DNA of 52,061 nt from Gammaproteobacteria bacterium (GTDB lineage Bacteria > Pseudomonadota > Gammaproteobacteria > Nevskiales > Nevskiaceae). Positions 16,878 through 26,466 of this stretch are shown piece by piece. Positions within the stretch are counted from its first letter, which is position 1. Every line of letters begins with the position of its first letter. Below the pieces are notes generated by a model. It did not search any database. It was given only the letters and a program-made list of their open reading frames with translations, and had not been told where the DNA came from. Both the position numbers and the translations under genes were made by a program. Where the stretch lies: contig JAHZLQ010000005.1 of assembly GCA_022599775.1 (NCBI GenBank), positions 1 to 52,061 on the forward strand, written 5' to 3'.

Positions 16878-18500
16878 ATGCCGCCACAATCCTGCGATGC
16901 GCTGATTATCGGCGGCGGCCACAATGGCTTGGTGTGCGCCGCCTATCTGGCAGCGGCGGGGCTCGCGGTGACAGTGCTGGAACGCCGCAGCGTGGTCGGC
17001 GGCGCTGCGGTGACCGAAGCGTTCCACCCGGGCTTTCGCAACTCGGTGGCGTCCTACACGGTTTCGCTGCTCAACCCGAAAGTGATCCGCGATCTGGAAC
17101 TGCCGGCCCACGGGCTGCGTATCGTCGAACGACAGCTGTCCAATTTCCTGCCGACGGGGGACGGCCGCTATCTCAAGATCGGCGCCGACAAGACGGCGGA
17201 CGAAGTCGCGAAGTTTTCTGCGCGGGATGCGGAGCGGCTGCCGGCCTACGGCGAGAAACTCGAGCGCATTGCCGATCTGCTGCGCGAACTGGTTCTGCAA
17301 ACACCGCCCAATGTCGTGGCCGGCTCCTGGCGCACGGCCTTGCCGGAATTGCTACGCGCCGCGCGACTCGGCGGACGTCTGCGCCGACTGAATCAGGATC
17401 AGCGGCGCGAGCTGCTGCGCTTGTTCTCGATCTCGGCCGGCGACTATCTGGACGGCTGGTTCGAGAGCGAGCCGATCAAGGCGGCACTCAGTTTCGATGG
17501 CATCGTCGGCAACTACGCCAGCCCGCATTCGGCGGGCTCGGCCTACGTGCTGTTGCACCACGTGTTCGGCGAGGTCAACGGCAACAAGGGCGCCTGGGGA
17601 CATGCGATCGGCGGCATGGGCGCGATCACGCAGGCGATGGCGAAGTCCGCGCAGGCGCGCGGAGCGACCATCCTCGTCGACAGCGCGGTGCGCGAAGTAC
17701 TGGTCGAGAACGGCCGGGCGGTGGGCGCGGTGACCGAACAGGGCGCGGTTCTGCGTGCACCGATCGTGATCTCCAACCTCAATCCAAAACTGCTGTTTGA
17801 GCAGCTGATCGACCCGGCGGTGCTGCCTGGCGAGTTCCGCGAACGGATCGCGCAATGGCGTTGCGGCTCAGGCACCTTCCGCATGAATGTGGCCCTGTCG
17901 GAGCTACCGGATTTCCGCTGTCTGCCGGGCCGCGAGCTGGCCGAGCATCACACCGCCGGCATCATCCTGGCGCCCGATCTGCGTTACATGGAGCAAGCCT
18001 ATTTCGATGCGCGCACGCACGGCTGGGCGCGCAAGCCGGTGGTCGAAATGCTGATCCCCTCCACGCTGGATGACAGCCTCGCGCCGCCGGGACAGCATGT
18101 GGCCAGCCTGTTCTGTCAGCACTTCGCCCCGGAATTGCCGGACGGATCGAGCTGGGACCAGCATCGCGAGACGGTCGCAGACCTGATCGTCGACACCGTC
18201 AATGCGCAGGCGCCGAATTTCAAGGCTGCGGTGCTGGGGCGGCAGATCATGAGTCCGCTCGATCTGGAACGGACCTTCGGACTGATCGGCGGAGACATCT
18301 TTCACGGCGCCCTGAGCCTGGACCAGATGTTCTCGGCAAGACCGATGCTCGGCTACGCGAACTATCGATCGCCGATTGCCGGCTTGTACCAGTGTGGTTC
18401 GGGTACGCATCCCGGCGGTGGCGTCACCGGTGCGCCCGGACACAATGCCGCGGCCGAGATCATCAAGGACCTGCGCGGCGGATTGTTGCGGCGTCGCTAG
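16878..18500 (+). CDS. FAD-dependent oxidoreductase, phytoene desaturase/PYROXD2-like
   Basis: This 540-aa flavoprotein starts with a Rossmann dinucleotide fold: LIIGGGHNGLVCAAYLAAAG, then VTVLERRSVVGGAA. It ends with the FAD-contacting YQCGSGTHPGGGVTGAPGHNAA typical of the carotenoid desaturase/amine-oxidase superfamily, closest in appearance to the PYROXD2-like branch. Substrate is unknown. It follows gabD on the same strand with no clear terminator between and may be co-transcribed. No carotenoid genes are nearby, so I do not call it a phytoene desaturase. Confidence 0.82.
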   Translation: MPPQSCDALIIGGGHNGLVCAAYLAAAGLAVTVLERRSVVGGAAVTEAFHPGFRNSVASYTVSLLNPKVIRDLELPAHGLRIVERQLSNFLPTGDGRYLKIGADKTADEVAKFSARDAERLPAYGEKLERIADLLRELVLQTPPNVVAGSWRTALPELLRAARLGGRLRRLNQDQRRELLRLFSISAGDYLDGWFESEPIKAALSFDGIVGNYASPHSAGSAYVLLHHVFGEVNGNKGAWGHAIGGMGAITQAMAKSAQARGATILVDSAVREVLVENGRAVGAVTEQGAVLRAPIVISNLNPKLLFEQLIDPAVLPGEFRERIAQWRCGSGTFRMNVALSELPDFRCLPGRELAEHHTAGIILAPDLRYMEQAYFDARTHGWARKPVVEMLIPSTLDDSLAPPGQHVASLFCQHFAPELPDGSSWDQHRETVADLIVDTVNAQAPNFKAAVLGRQIMSPLDLERTFGLIGGDIFHGALSLDQMFSARPMLGYANYRSPIAGLYQCGSGTHPGGGVTGAPGHNAAAEIIKDLRGGLLRRR

Positions 18501-18523
18501 GTTTGGCAATATGGCGTCATAAA

Positions 18524-18539
18524 GTCCAAAATATTGGAC
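18524..18539 (+). promoter_or_regulatory. palindrome ahead of the XRE-cupin gene
   Basis: GTCCAA-AATA-TTGGAC is a perfect 6-bp inverted repeat ending 14 bp before the regulator ATG. It is well placed for autoregulation by the XRE protein. Confidence 0.55.
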
Positions 18540-18553
18540 ATTCCCGACAGCCG

Positions 18554-19132
18554 ATGCCGATGAGTACCGACGCCGCCACCAATCTGTCCCGCAACGTTTT
18601 GGCATTGCGCCGTGGGCGCAATCTGTCGCAGGCGAGTCTGGCGACCCTGGCTGGAATCCCGCGTTCGACGATCGCGCATATCGAATCCGGTGCCGGCAAT
18701 CCTTCGCTGGCCAATCTCGCGCGCTTGTCTGCCGCACTGGGTGTCGGCATCGAGGAATTGCTGGCGCGCCCGCGCAATGCCTGCGTGCTGGTGCCGGCCG
18801 CGCAGGTTCCGGTACGTCTGCGCGCGAGCGGTCGTGTGCAGGTGGCCGACCTCCTGCCGGAACGTGTACGTGGACTGGAGATCACGCGCATGTGCATCGA
18901 ACCGCAGGCGACGATGCGCGGCACCGCGCATGTGTTCGGAACCAAGGAATACCTGCACACGATCGAAGGCGAGGTCTCGGTGCTGGTGGCGGGGGAAGTG
19001 TTCGTGGTGAGTGCCGGCGATGTGTTCGCGTTTCCGGGCGACCAGGCACATTCCTACGTGAATCGCGGCGCGGTCGATGCCGTGGCGCTGTCGGTGGTGG
19101 TGCCGGTGTCGATGGCGGGGCCAGCGACATGA
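18554..19132 (+). CDS. XRE-family regulator with C-terminal cupin domain
   Basis: This 192-aa protein has an N-terminal helix-turn-helix (NVLALRRGRNLSQASLATLAGIPRSTIAHIESG, about residues 11-44). A cupin barrel follows (about 100-185), with HTIEGEVSVLVAGEVFVVSAGDVFAFPGDQAHSY. Such regulators bind a small ligand in the cupin and control adjacent metabolic genes. The ATG at 18554 is used; 18560 is a close alternative. Its stop overlaps the truncated haemoglobin start (ATGA), so the two are translated together, and the palindrome just upstream is the likely operator. Confidence 0.88.
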   Translation: MPMSTDAATNLSRNVLALRRGRNLSQASLATLAGIPRSTIAHIESGAGNPSLANLARLSAALGVGIEELLARPRNACVLVPAAQVPVRLRASGRVQVADLLPERVRGLEITRMCIEPQATMRGTAHVFGTKEYLHTIEGEVSVLVAGEVFVVSAGDVFAFPGDQAHSYVNRGAVDAVALSVVVPVSMAGPAT

Positions 19133-19533
19133 GCGGAACCGAGACGGTTTATCAACAATTGGGTGGCGAACAGGGCGTGCGCGCGCTGGTGGATGCGTTC
19201 TATACGCGCATGGACAGCGATGCCCGATTCAAGGTCTTGCGTGCCCTGCATCCGCTGTCACTGGATGGCTCGCGCGACAAGCTGTTCTGGTTCCTGTGCG
19301 GCTGGAGCGGTGGCCCGGACCACTTCGTGCAGCGTTTCGGCCATCCGCGCCTCCGCGCGCGGCACTTGCCGTTTTCGATCGGAGTGCTTGAACGCGACCA
19401 GTGGCTGCAATGCATGGATGAGGCGATGGCCCAATGCGAACTGCCGCAGTCGCTTCATCGGCGCTTGCGGCAGTCGTTCCTGCAGACCGCGGACTGGATG
19501 CGCAATCGCGCGGAGCCCGATATTCCGGGCTGA
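19129..19533 (+). CDS. group II truncated haemoglobin
   Basis: This 134-aa protein fits TrHb2: YQQLGGEQGVRALVDAFYTRMD at the N-terminus, then LDGSRDKLFWFLCGWSGGPDHFVQRFGHPRLRARHLPF, with the proximal His in the RARHLPF segment and the conserved Trp nearby (DQWLQCMDEA). TrHb2 proteins bind O2 or NO and help in NO detoxification or redox sensing. Start and upstream stop overlap as ATGA. Pairing with an XRE-cupin regulator suggests ligand-dependent expression. Its stop lies 1 nt from the stop of the convergent crotonase gene. Confidence 0.9.
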   Translation: MSGTETVYQQLGGEQGVRALVDAFYTRMDSDARFKVLRALHPLSLDGSRDKLFWFLCGWSGGPDHFVQRFGHPRLRARHLPFSIGVLERDQWLQCMDEAMAQCELPQSLHRRLRQSFLQTADWMRNRAEPDIPG

Positions 19534-19534
19534 A

Positions 19535-20347
19535 TCAGCGGCCCTTCCAGACCGCTTCGCGGCGCTCCAGGAAGGCACGCGGACCTTCGCGGAAATCCTC
19601 GGTGTGCATCAGGCGCCCGATCGAGCGAATCGTATTGCGGGCAAGTTCGTCGTCACCATGATCTTCGGCCATGCGCAGCAGCTTCATCGCTTCCTGCACC
19701 GCCAGCGGTGCGTTGGAGGCGATGCCCCGCGCCAGCTTGAGCGCTTCGTTGAGCACCTTGTCGTCATCGACAATCATGTTGATGAGCCCGAACTGCTCGG
19801 CCTTTTGCGCCGAGATCGGCTCGCCGGTCAGCACCAGCTGGTTGGCGAACACGCGCGGGATCGAGCGCGGCAGGCGGAAGGCACCGCCGGCGCCCGGCAC
19901 CAGGCAGCGTTTGACTTCCGGCAGGCCGAAGCTCGAGTTCCGGCCGGCAACGGCCATTTCACAGGCCAGCACCATTTCGGTACCGCCGCCCAGCGCATGT
20001 CCGTGCACGGCGGCGATCCAGGGCTTGCTGCGCGCGGCGAGCACGAAGCCACCGAAACCGGCCGGACCGTCGGCGATGTTGCGCCCCTGGCCCTCGCACA
20101 GTTCGGTGAGATCGGCACCGGCAGAGAAGCTGTTTCCGGCGCCGGTGAGCACGGCTACGCGGATTTCCGGATCGTGCTCGATCAACCAGACGATGCGCAG
20201 CATCTTGCGCGACATCTCCACATTGACGGCATTGCAAACATCGGGACGGTTGAGCGTGACCAGCGCGATGTGATCACCGACTTTCTCCATCAGGACTTCG
20301 TCGGTGTCGTTGGCGAGTGTTGGGGCGATGGCTTCGGCAGTCTGCAT
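19535..20347 (-). CDS. enoyl-CoA hydratase/isomerase (crotonase) family protein
   Basis: This 270-aa protein has the crotonase oxyanion-hole segments AGADLTEL and HGHALGGGTEMVLACEMAVAG. Both catalytic Glu positions of true hydratases are kept: the E in GGGTE and the E in GLPEVKRCLVPGAGG. It could hydrate trans-2-enoyl-CoA in fatty-acid or amino-acid breakdown; the exact substrate is not evident. It is transcribed alone, convergent with the haemoglobin gene and divergent from pqiA. Confidence 0.87.
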   Translation of the reverse strand: MQTAEAIAPTLANDTDEVLMEKVGDHIALVTLNRPDVCNAVNVEMSRKMLRIVWLIEHDPEIRVAVLTGAGNSFSAGADLTELCEGQGRNIADGPAGFGGFVLAARSKPWIAAVHGHALGGGTEMVLACEMAVAGRNSSFGLPEVKRCLVPGAGGAFRLPRSIPRVFANQLVLTGEPISAQKAEQFGLINMIVDDDKVLNEALKLARGIASNAPLAVQEAMKLLRMAEDHGDDELARNTIRSIGRLMHTEDFREGPRAFLERREAVWKGR

Positions 20348-20456
20348 GTTTGTCTCCTCGGTTCTGGCGCGACCTTTTTGTTATGGATTCCTGTCAGGGA
20401 TTCAGGTGGTGTCCGGTCGCGGAAACCCACCATTTGCAGCACTATAGTAGTACGTG

Positions 20457-20491
20457 CCGTTGGCGTCCGGGGCCTTCCCCCGAGCCAACGG
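20457..20491. repeat. inverted repeat in the crotonase-pqiA gap
   Basis: CCGTTGGC (20457-20464) and GCCAACGG (20484-20491) form an 8-bp stem around 19 bp in the divergent gap. ACTATAGT, itself palindromic and -10-like, lies just left of it at 20441-20448. It may be an operator or a 5' UTR hairpin of the pqi operon. Confidence 0.45.
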
Positions 20492-20567
20492 TCATGTTTT
20501 GGGGGCCGGCGGTCTGGCCGCCGCGTTCCCGGAACGCTCTCATATTCTTGCTGAATCAGGACTGTCG

Positions 20568-21176
20568 ATGGCGACACAGCCGCTTTGTGTCTGTGAGCAC
20601 TGCGATGCGGTCTACGGGCGACGCGCTCTGGCCCGTCGCGAAATCGCGCGCTGCCTGCGTTGTGGCGCGGAGCTGTATCGCGATCAGCGCTACGGTCTGA
20701 ACGCGATGCTGGCGCTGACCCTGACGGCCTTGATCGTGTTTGTGATCGCCAACGTCTACCCGATCGTGCGCATCGAAGTTCAGGGCGTGGCCAGCGAAGC
20801 GACGCTGTGGGGTGCGATCATGGCGACCTGGAATTCCGGCGTCGGTGTGGTCGCGGCGCTGGCGGCCGCCACCGTGTTCTTCTTTCCGCTGAGCCAGATT
20901 GCGCTGTTCCTGCACGTGTTGCCGGCGCTTCGCCGCGGCCGCGTGCCGGTCCATTTTCGCGACGCGATGCACGCGCTGCGGCTGGTGCAGCCCTGGAGCA
21001 TGGTCGAGGTGTTCCTGCTCGGTGCCTTGGTGTCGGTGGTGAAGCTGGCGGGCCTGGCTGAAGTCATTCCGGGCATCGGCCTGTGGGCCTTCGGCATTCT
21101 CACGCTGCTGCTGACCACGCTGACCGGCTTCGACCTGCGCCGGCTCTGGGAAATCGCCGACGGAGCGCGCCGGTGA
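20568..21176 (+). CDS. pqiA: PqiA-like membrane protein, first half
   Basis: This 202-aa protein begins with a small zinc-ribbon-like region (CEHCDAVY near residue 9, CLRCGAEL near 29). About four membrane segments follow (LALTLTALIVFVIANVYPIV and others), as in one half of PqiA. PqiA is the inner-membrane part of the PqiABC system, which moves lipid between inner and outer membranes. In E. coli PqiA is one protein of two such halves; here the halves are separate genes. The ATG at 20568 begins at the ribbon. The GTG of the second gene overlaps this stop. Confidence 0.88.
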   Translation: MATQPLCVCEHCDAVYGRRALARREIARCLRCGAELYRDQRYGLNAMLALTLTALIVFVIANVYPIVRIEVQGVASEATLWGAIMATWNSGVGVVAALAAATVFFFPLSQIALFLHVLPALRRGRVPVHFRDAMHALRLVQPWSMVEVFLLGALVSVVKLAGLAEVIPGIGLWAFGILTLLLTTLTGFDLRRLWEIADGARR

Positions 21177-21811
21177 GCGCCCGGGGCGGGGTCGTCGAGG
21201 CACGCGATCTCCGCGTGCTCGGATGCCATGCCTGCGGTCTGGTGAGTCGTGACATCGGCGCCGACCACAGCCATTGCCCGCGCTGTCGGGCGAGTCTGCA
21301 TCGCCGCGGACCGGCCAGCATCAGCCGCACCTGGGCGCTGCTGCTGGCAGCGGCGTTGCTCTACATTCCGGCGAACCTGCTGCCGATCATGAAGACCGCG
21401 ACCCTGTTCGACAGCCATGCGGACACGATACTGTCCGGCGTGGTGGTGCTGTGGCGGTCCGGTTCGATCGATCTTGCGATCATCGTGTTCGTCGCCAGCA
21501 TCGTGGTGCCGATATTCAAGATCGCGGTCCTGGCGCTGCTGTTGATTACGGCGCAGCGCGGCAGCGATTGGCGTCGCCCGGAGCGCGCCAAGCTGTATCG
21601 TATGATCGAGTTCATCGGGCACTGGTCGATGCTGGACGTATTTGTCGTCGCCTTGTTGGCGGCGCTGGTCCACTTCCAGTCGGTGGCGCGCGTCGATGCC
21701 GGCCCGGGCGCGATGGCCTTCGGTGCCGTGGTCGTGCTGACGATGCTGGCCTCCATGAGTTTCGACCCGCGCCTGACCTGGGATTCCCCGAAAGCACCAC
21801 GCAATGACTGA
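21173..21811 (+). CDS. pqiA: PqiA-like membrane protein, second half
   Basis: This 212-aa protein repeats the architecture of the gene before it: a zinc-ribbon pair (CHACGLVS and CPRCRASL), then about four membrane helices with LLYIPANLLPIMKT and the RMIEFIGHWSMLDVFVVALLAALV segment typical of PqiA. The GTG start at 21173 overlaps the previous stop (GTGA). The stop overlaps the pqiB start by 8 nt. With the first gene it equals one full-length PqiA. Confidence 0.88.
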   Translation: MSARGGVVEARDLRVLGCHACGLVSRDIGADHSHCPRCRASLHRRGPASISRTWALLLAAALLYIPANLLPIMKTATLFDSHADTILSGVVVLWRSGSIDLAIIVFVASIVVPIFKIAVLALLLITAQRGSDWRRPERAKLYRMIEFIGHWSMLDVFVVALLAALVHFQSVARVDAGPGAMAFGAVVVLTMLASMSFDPRLTWDSPKAPRND

Positions 21812-23477
21812 GCAAGACGACATTTCCCGCGGCGCCGAGCTGCCCGAACCCGAACTCGCCACGCCGGGACGCTGGAGCGTTTCGCTGGTGTGGCTGGTGC
21901 CGCTGGTCGCGGCGCTGGTCGGTCTGGTGCTGGTGGTGCGCGCTTACCTTCAGGCCGGGCCCAGCATCACCATTACCTTCGATACCGCCGAAGGCATCGA
22001 GCCCGGCAAGACCGAGGTCAAGTACAAGGACGTGGTGGTCGGTAAGGTCAGTTCGGCCGAGCTGGAAGACAATCATGAATTCGTGATCGTGCACGTCGAC
22101 CTGAGCAAGGAGGCCGCATCGCTGGCGGTCGAGGATTCGCGGTTCTGGGTGGTGCGTCCGCGCGTCGACATGGGCGGCGTCTCCGGCCTGGGAACGCTGC
22201 TCTCCGGTGCCTATATCGGTGTCGATGTCGGCCAGTCGGACAAGGCGCGTACCGAGTTCGAAGGCCTCGAAGTGCCACCAGCCGTCACCAACGACCAGCA
22301 GGGCAAGCGCTTCCAGTTGCGCAGTTCCGACCTGGGCTCACTCGACATCGGCTCGCCGGTGTATTACCGCCGTATTCCGGTCGGTCGCGTGGTCGGCTTC
22401 GATCTCAATCCGGATGGCCGCAAGGTCACGATTCAGGTGTTCGTGGATCATCCCTACGATCGTTTTGTCACCAACCGTTCGCGGTTCTGGAATGCCAGCG
22501 GCGTGGACGTTTCGGTGAGCGCTGGCGGCGTGCGCGTCAATACCCAGTCGCTGGCCACGGTGCTGGTCGGCGGCGTCGCCTTCCAGTCGCTGCCCGGTGA
22601 CGATCCCGGCGAGACGGCCGACATGGATGCGGTCTTTCCGCTGTTCTCCGACCAGAGTTCGGCACTGGCGCCTCCGGACGGCGATCAGCTGAAATTGCGC
22701 ATGCGCTTCTTCCAGTCCGTGCGAGGGCTCGCCGCGGGCGCTCCGGTGGATTTCCAGGGTATCGAGATCGGCACTGTCTCCGGCATCGAACTCGAATACG
22801 ATCGCGACAAGAAGCAGTTCGCGGCCCTGATCGATGCCACGGTGTATCCACAACGTCTCGGCCGTGCCTATCGCGGGCTGCGTGACGGCGTCGTCGACCA
22901 CGACCACGGCGACGAGCAGCCGATCAATGCCGATCGCCAAGTGTTCACGGACATGGTCAATCAAGGTCTGCGCGCCCAGATGCGTACCGGAAACCTGATC
23001 TCCGGCCAGCTCTATATCGCGCTCGCCTTCGAGGCCAAGGCCAAGCCGATGATGGTCGCGGCCGACGACGGTCAGCCGCTGGAGGTGCCGACTTCGCTGG
23101 CCAGTTTCGACCAGATTCAGCAGCAGGTCGCCGATATCGTCGACCGGCTCGACGAGATTCCGTTCGGCGACATCGGGCGCGACCTCAGCGACACCGTGCA
23201 CAGCGCGCGCGATCTGTTGCGTCAGATCGATGGCGAAGTCACGCCGGAACTGCGCCGCCTGCTCGAGGATGTGCGCGCCACCGTCAATGCGGCCAACCAG
23301 AGCCTGGCGCAACCGGATGCGCCGCTGCAGCAGAACCTCACCGAGACGCTGGACGAACTCGATCGGGCGGCGCGTTCGATGCGCTCACTGACCGATTATC
23401 TGCAACGGCATCCCGAATCGCTGATCCGCGGCAAGGCCAACGACCCCGATCCCACCGACAACTTCCCGAACGAATGA
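21804..23477 (+). CDS. pqiB: PqiB, MCE-domain intermembrane transport protein
   Basis: This 557-aa protein has one N-terminal membrane helix (WSVSLVWLVPLVAALVGLVLVV, about 25-47). MCE/MlaD repeats follow, the first near residue 54 (TFDTAEGIEPGKTEVKYKDV), then SLDIGSPVYYRRIPVGRVVG and GAPVDFQGIEIGTVSG. In E. coli PqiB forms a hexameric syringe of MCE rings spanning the periplasm. The C-terminal 130 residues are helical and would form the needle. Both ends overlap neighbours, giving a tight pqiA-pqiA-pqiB-pqiC operon. Confidence 0.94.
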   Translation: MTEQDDISRGAELPEPELATPGRWSVSLVWLVPLVAALVGLVLVVRAYLQAGPSITITFDTAEGIEPGKTEVKYKDVVVGKVSSAELEDNHEFVIVHVDLSKEAASLAVEDSRFWVVRPRVDMGGVSGLGTLLSGAYIGVDVGQSDKARTEFEGLEVPPAVTNDQQGKRFQLRSSDLGSLDIGSPVYYRRIPVGRVVGFDLNPDGRKVTIQVFVDHPYDRFVTNRSRFWNASGVDVSVSAGGVRVNTQSLATVLVGGVAFQSLPGDDPGETADMDAVFPLFSDQSSALAPPDGDQLKLRMRFFQSVRGLAAGAPVDFQGIEIGTVSGIELEYDRDKKQFAALIDATVYPQRLGRAYRGLRDGVVDHDHGDEQPINADRQVFTDMVNQGLRAQMRTGNLISGQLYIALAFEAKAKPMMVAADDGQPLEVPTSLASFDQIQQQVADIVDRLDEIPFGDIGRDLSDTVHSARDLLRQIDGEVTPELRRLLEDVRATVNAANQSLAQPDAPLQQNLTETLDELDRAARSMRSLTDYLQRHPESLIRGKANDPDPTDNFPNE

Positions 23478-24085
23478 TGAGCATCCGAGCCCGGTCCCTG
23501 CTGATGGCGGTGCTGATCGTCGGTGTCGCGGCCTGCGCCTCCGAGCCGATCCAGTTTTTCACGTTGATTCCGCCGGACTCCGCGGCGCCAGCCACGGGCG
23601 TGGCAGGCGCGTCGTATCAGATCGAGATGCTGCCGGTGGAGACGCCGACGCAGATCGACGGGCCGCAGATGGTGTTGCGCCGTGGCGGTGGCGAGATACT
23701 GCTGCTGGAAACCCGGCGCTGGATCGCGCCGGTGGCGGACGAGGTACGCAGCGCGATCTCCAACCGGCTGACCCGCGAACTGGGAACCGCCGACGTATAC
23801 GGATTACCGCGGACCCGCGACACGGCGATCTACCGCATCAAGGTCGAGCTGAACCGCTTCGAGTCCTACCTGGATCGAAGCGCCCTGATCGAGGCCACCT
23901 GGTCGGTACGCAAGCTCGACACCGGGGCCGCGCCCCTGGTCTGCAAGACGCGCACCGAGGAGCCGGTGACGGCCGGTTTCCCGGCGCTGGTGGAAGGCCA
24001 TCAGCGTGCCGTGGCCCGGATCGCGGACGCCATCGCCGCCAGTTTGCGGCAGATGGCGGCGGCCCAGGCGGCGAGCTGTCCCTGA
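23474..24085 (+). CDS. pqiC: PqiC-like outer-membrane lipoprotein (ABC auxiliary, DUF330)
   Basis: This 203-aa protein has a lipoprotein signal (LLMAVLIVGVAAC, Cys near residue 21), then FTLIPP and the DUF330-type body with IQIDGPQ-like strand IDGPQMVLRRGGGEI. PqiC anchors the PqiB needle at the outer membrane. It starts inside the pqiB stop (ATGATGA) and closes the operon. The last segment (GHQRAVARIADAIAASL) matches the end of the family. Confidence 0.88.
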   Translation: MMSIRARSLLMAVLIVGVAACASEPIQFFTLIPPDSAAPATGVAGASYQIEMLPVETPTQIDGPQMVLRRGGGEILLLETRRWIAPVADEVRSAISNRLTRELGTADVYGLPRTRDTAIYRIKVELNRFESYLDRSALIEATWSVRKLDTGAAPLVCKTRTEEPVTAGFPALVEGHQRAVARIADAIAASLRQMAAAQAASCP

Positions 24086-24110
24086 TCCGCCGAAGCGGGC
24101 CCGAAGATCC

Positions 24111-24386
24111 TCAGTGCGAGCCCGGTAGCGAACGGCGCAGCTCGGCCAGACCTTCGCGGACCGAACCGGCGAGCAGGCTGGTGGCGCTGCCGATTTCCTG
24201 AGCCGCGTGCTGCCCGGCCTGACGTGTCGGCGCCAGTTCCTGCTGCAGGCGAACCCAATCGGTTTTCAGCGAGGTCCAGCGGTCCTTCGCCTCGTTTTTC
24301 AGCAGGTGCGCCTGCAGCGCCAGTTCCTGGTAGGCCTGCTCCAGGCTTTCGACATCTTTCAGGCTGCGAACGTCTTCATGGCTCAT
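24111..24386 (-). CDS. small coiled-coil protein of unknown function
   Basis: This 91-aa, highly charged, helix-rich protein (SLEQAYQELALQAHLLKNEA, DWVRLQQELAPTRQ) has no signal or membrane segment. It looks like a coiled coil. GGAG lies 7 nt before the ATG and the reading frame has normal codon use, which supports it as real. It sits alone on the minus strand between pqiC and htpG; the 184 bp upstream of it hold only the presumed divergent promoters. I do not recognise the family. Confidence 0.6.
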   Translation of the reverse strand: MSHEDVRSLKDVESLEQAYQELALQAHLLKNEAKDRWTSLKTDWVRLQQELAPTRQAGQHAAQEIGSATSLLAGSVREGLAELRRSLPGSH

Positions 24387-24570
24387 CGCTCACTCCGGAT
24401 GGTTGGGTGGAGCGCCATGATGAAGTCCGGCGCGGCGCCGGACATTGACCGGCGTCAGTCCGGTCGCACCGCCGCCACGGGGCCGAAAGTCACGGGCGCA
24501 CCCTTGAACGGCGCCGCAAAACCCCCATGAAGCCTCGACCCATTCACCGCGAGGAGCCGCGAGGCACGCC

Positions 24571-26427
24571 ATGTCCGCAGAACGTCACGAATTCCAGGCC
24601 GAAACCCGATCACTGCTGCGCCTGATGATCCATTCGATGTATTCGAACAAGGAGATCTTCCTGCGCGAGCTGGTGTCGAACGCCTCCGACGCCTGCGACA
24701 AGCTGCGTTTTCTGGCGATCCAGCAGCCGGAATTGGCCGGCGACGGCGAACTCGCCGTGGAACTGGCGATCGACAAGGAAGCCGGCACGCTGACGGTGCG
24801 CGACAACGGCGTCGGCATGTCCCGTCAGGAAGTCATCGACAACCTCGGCACCATCGCGCGCTCCGGCACCAAGCAGTTCATGGAGCAGCTCTCGGGCGAT
24901 CAAGCCAAGGATTCGCAGCTGATCGGCCAGTTCGGTGTCGGTTTCTATTCGGCCTTCATCGTCGCCGACAAGGTCACCGTGCGGACCCGACGTGCCGGTG
25001 CCGAGGAAGCGGTGGTCTGGGAGTCCGCAGGCGAGGGCGAATACAGTCTCGAAGCCTGTGACAAGGAAGATCGCGGCACCGAAGTCGTGCTCCATATCCG
25101 AGACGATGACAAGGAATTCCTGGAGCCGATGCGGCTCGAGAACGTGGTCCGCAAGTACTCCGACCACATCGGCCTGCCGATTCGCCTCAAGGGCGAGGGC
25201 GATGCCGAAAGCCGCGTGCTCAACGAGGCGCGCGCGCTGTGGACGCGGCCCAAGTCCGAACTCAGTGACGAGGACTACACCGGCTTCTACCAGCACATCG
25301 CGCACGACTTCCAGCCGCCGCTGGCCTGGGCACATCACCGCGTCGAAGGCAATCTGGAATACACCTCGCTGCTGTACATCCCGGCGCAGGCACCGTTCGA
25401 TCTGTACAACCGCGAACAGCAGCATGGCGTGAAGCTGTATGTGAAGCGCGTGTTCATTCTCGACCGCGCCGACGAACTGCTGCCGAACTACCTGCGTTTC
25501 GTGCGCGGTCTGGTCGATACCGCAGACCTGCCGCTGAACGTCTCGCGCGAGATCCTGCAATCCAACCGCGTGGTCGACAAGATCCGCAGTGCGCTGGTCA
25601 AGCGCGTGCTCGATCTGCTGGACGATATGGCCGAGAAGCGGCCCGAGGACTACGCCAAGTTCTGGACGCAGTTCGGCCGCGTGCTCAAGGAAGGCGTGGT
25701 CGAAGATCCGGCCAACAGCGAACGCATCGCCAAGCTGCTGCGCTTCAACTCCACGCAGGACAGTGCCGCGCAGACGGTGACGCTGGCCGACTACGTCTCA
25801 CGTATGCCCGAAGGCCAGGAGAAAATCCTGTATCTCACCGGCGAGTCGCTGCCGGCGCTGAAGAACAGTCCGCATCTGGAAGGCTTCCGCAAGGCCGGCT
25901 ACGAAGTGCTGCTGCTGGCCGACCGCGTCGACGAATGGGTGGTGACCCACCTCACCGAGTTCGACGGCAAGCCGCTCGAATCGGCCGCACGCGGAGACGC
26001 GGAAGCGGCCGGCAAGATCGAGACGCCGGACAAGGCGCGCTTCGAGGCCGAGTTCGCCGAGGTCGTCGGCAAGCTGCCGGAGGCGCTCGGCGGGCGCATC
26101 GAATCGGCGCGCCTGTCGGCACGCCTGACCGAATCGCCGTCCTGTCTGGTGGTTCCGGAGAACGGCATGTCGCGCCAGCTCCTGGAAATCCTCAAGCAGG
26201 CCGGAGAAGCCGCGCCCGAGACCAAGCCGATCCTCGAAATCAATCCCGAGCATCCGCTGGTGGAGCGGCTCAAGACGGCCGACGGTGAAGGCTTCGGCGA
26301 CCTCGCCGAGGTGCTGTTCGGTCAGGCGGTGCTGGCAGAGGGCGGTCAGCTCGACGATCCCAGCGGCTTCGTCAAGCGCCTCAACAAGCTGATCCTGCAG
26401 CAGACCGAGAGCCGGCTCATTCTGTAG
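24571..26427 (+). CDS. htpG: HtpG, Hsp90-family chaperone
   Basis: This 618-aa chaperone assists folding of client proteins in the cytoplasm using ATP. The GHKL ATPase N-domain is clear: [44 protein letters not shown] and [15 protein letters not shown]. The middle domain has LYVKRVFI and [18 protein letters not shown]. The C-terminal dimerisation domain ends in LLEILKQAG...NPEHPLV. Length and motifs match bacterial HtpG in full. It is monocistronic. Confidence 0.97.
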   Translation: MSAERHEFQAETRSLLRLMIHSMYSNKEIFLRELVSNASDACDKLRFLAIQQPELAGDGELAVELAIDKEAGTLTVRDNGVGMSRQEVIDNLGTIARSGTKQFMEQLSGDQAKDSQLIGQFGVGFYSAFIVADKVTVRTRRAGAEEAVVWESAGEGEYSLEACDKEDRGTEVVLHIRDDDKEFLEPMRLENVVRKYSDHIGLPIRLKGEGDAESRVLNEARALWTRPKSELSDEDYTGFYQHIAHDFQPPLAWAHHRVEGNLEYTSLLYIPAQAPFDLYNREQQHGVKLYVKRVFILDRADELLPNYLRFVRGLVDTADLPLNVSREILQSNRVVDKIRSALVKRVLDLLDDMAEKRPEDYAKFWTQFGRVLKEGVVEDPANSERIAKLLRFNSTQDSAAQTVTLADYVSRMPEGQEKILYLTGESLPALKNSPHLEGFRKAGYEVLLLADRVDEWVVTHLTEFDGKPLESAARGDAEAAGKIETPDKARFEAEFAEVVGKLPEALGGRIESARLSARLTESPSCLVVPENGMSRQLLEILKQAGEAAPETKPILEINPEHPLVERLKTADGEGFGDLAEVLFGQAVLAEGGQLDDPSGFVKRLNKLILQQTESRLIL

Positions 26428-26439
26428 GGAAGACGCGGG

Positions 26440-26454
26440 GCCCGCCCGGCGGGC
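26440..26454 (+). terminator. possible htpG terminator hairpin
   Basis: GCCCGC-CCG-GCGGGC lies 13 nt after the htpG stop. It is very GC-rich and not followed by a T-run, so termination is only a guess. Confidence 0.3.
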
Positions 26455-26466
26455 GGCGAATCGAGT

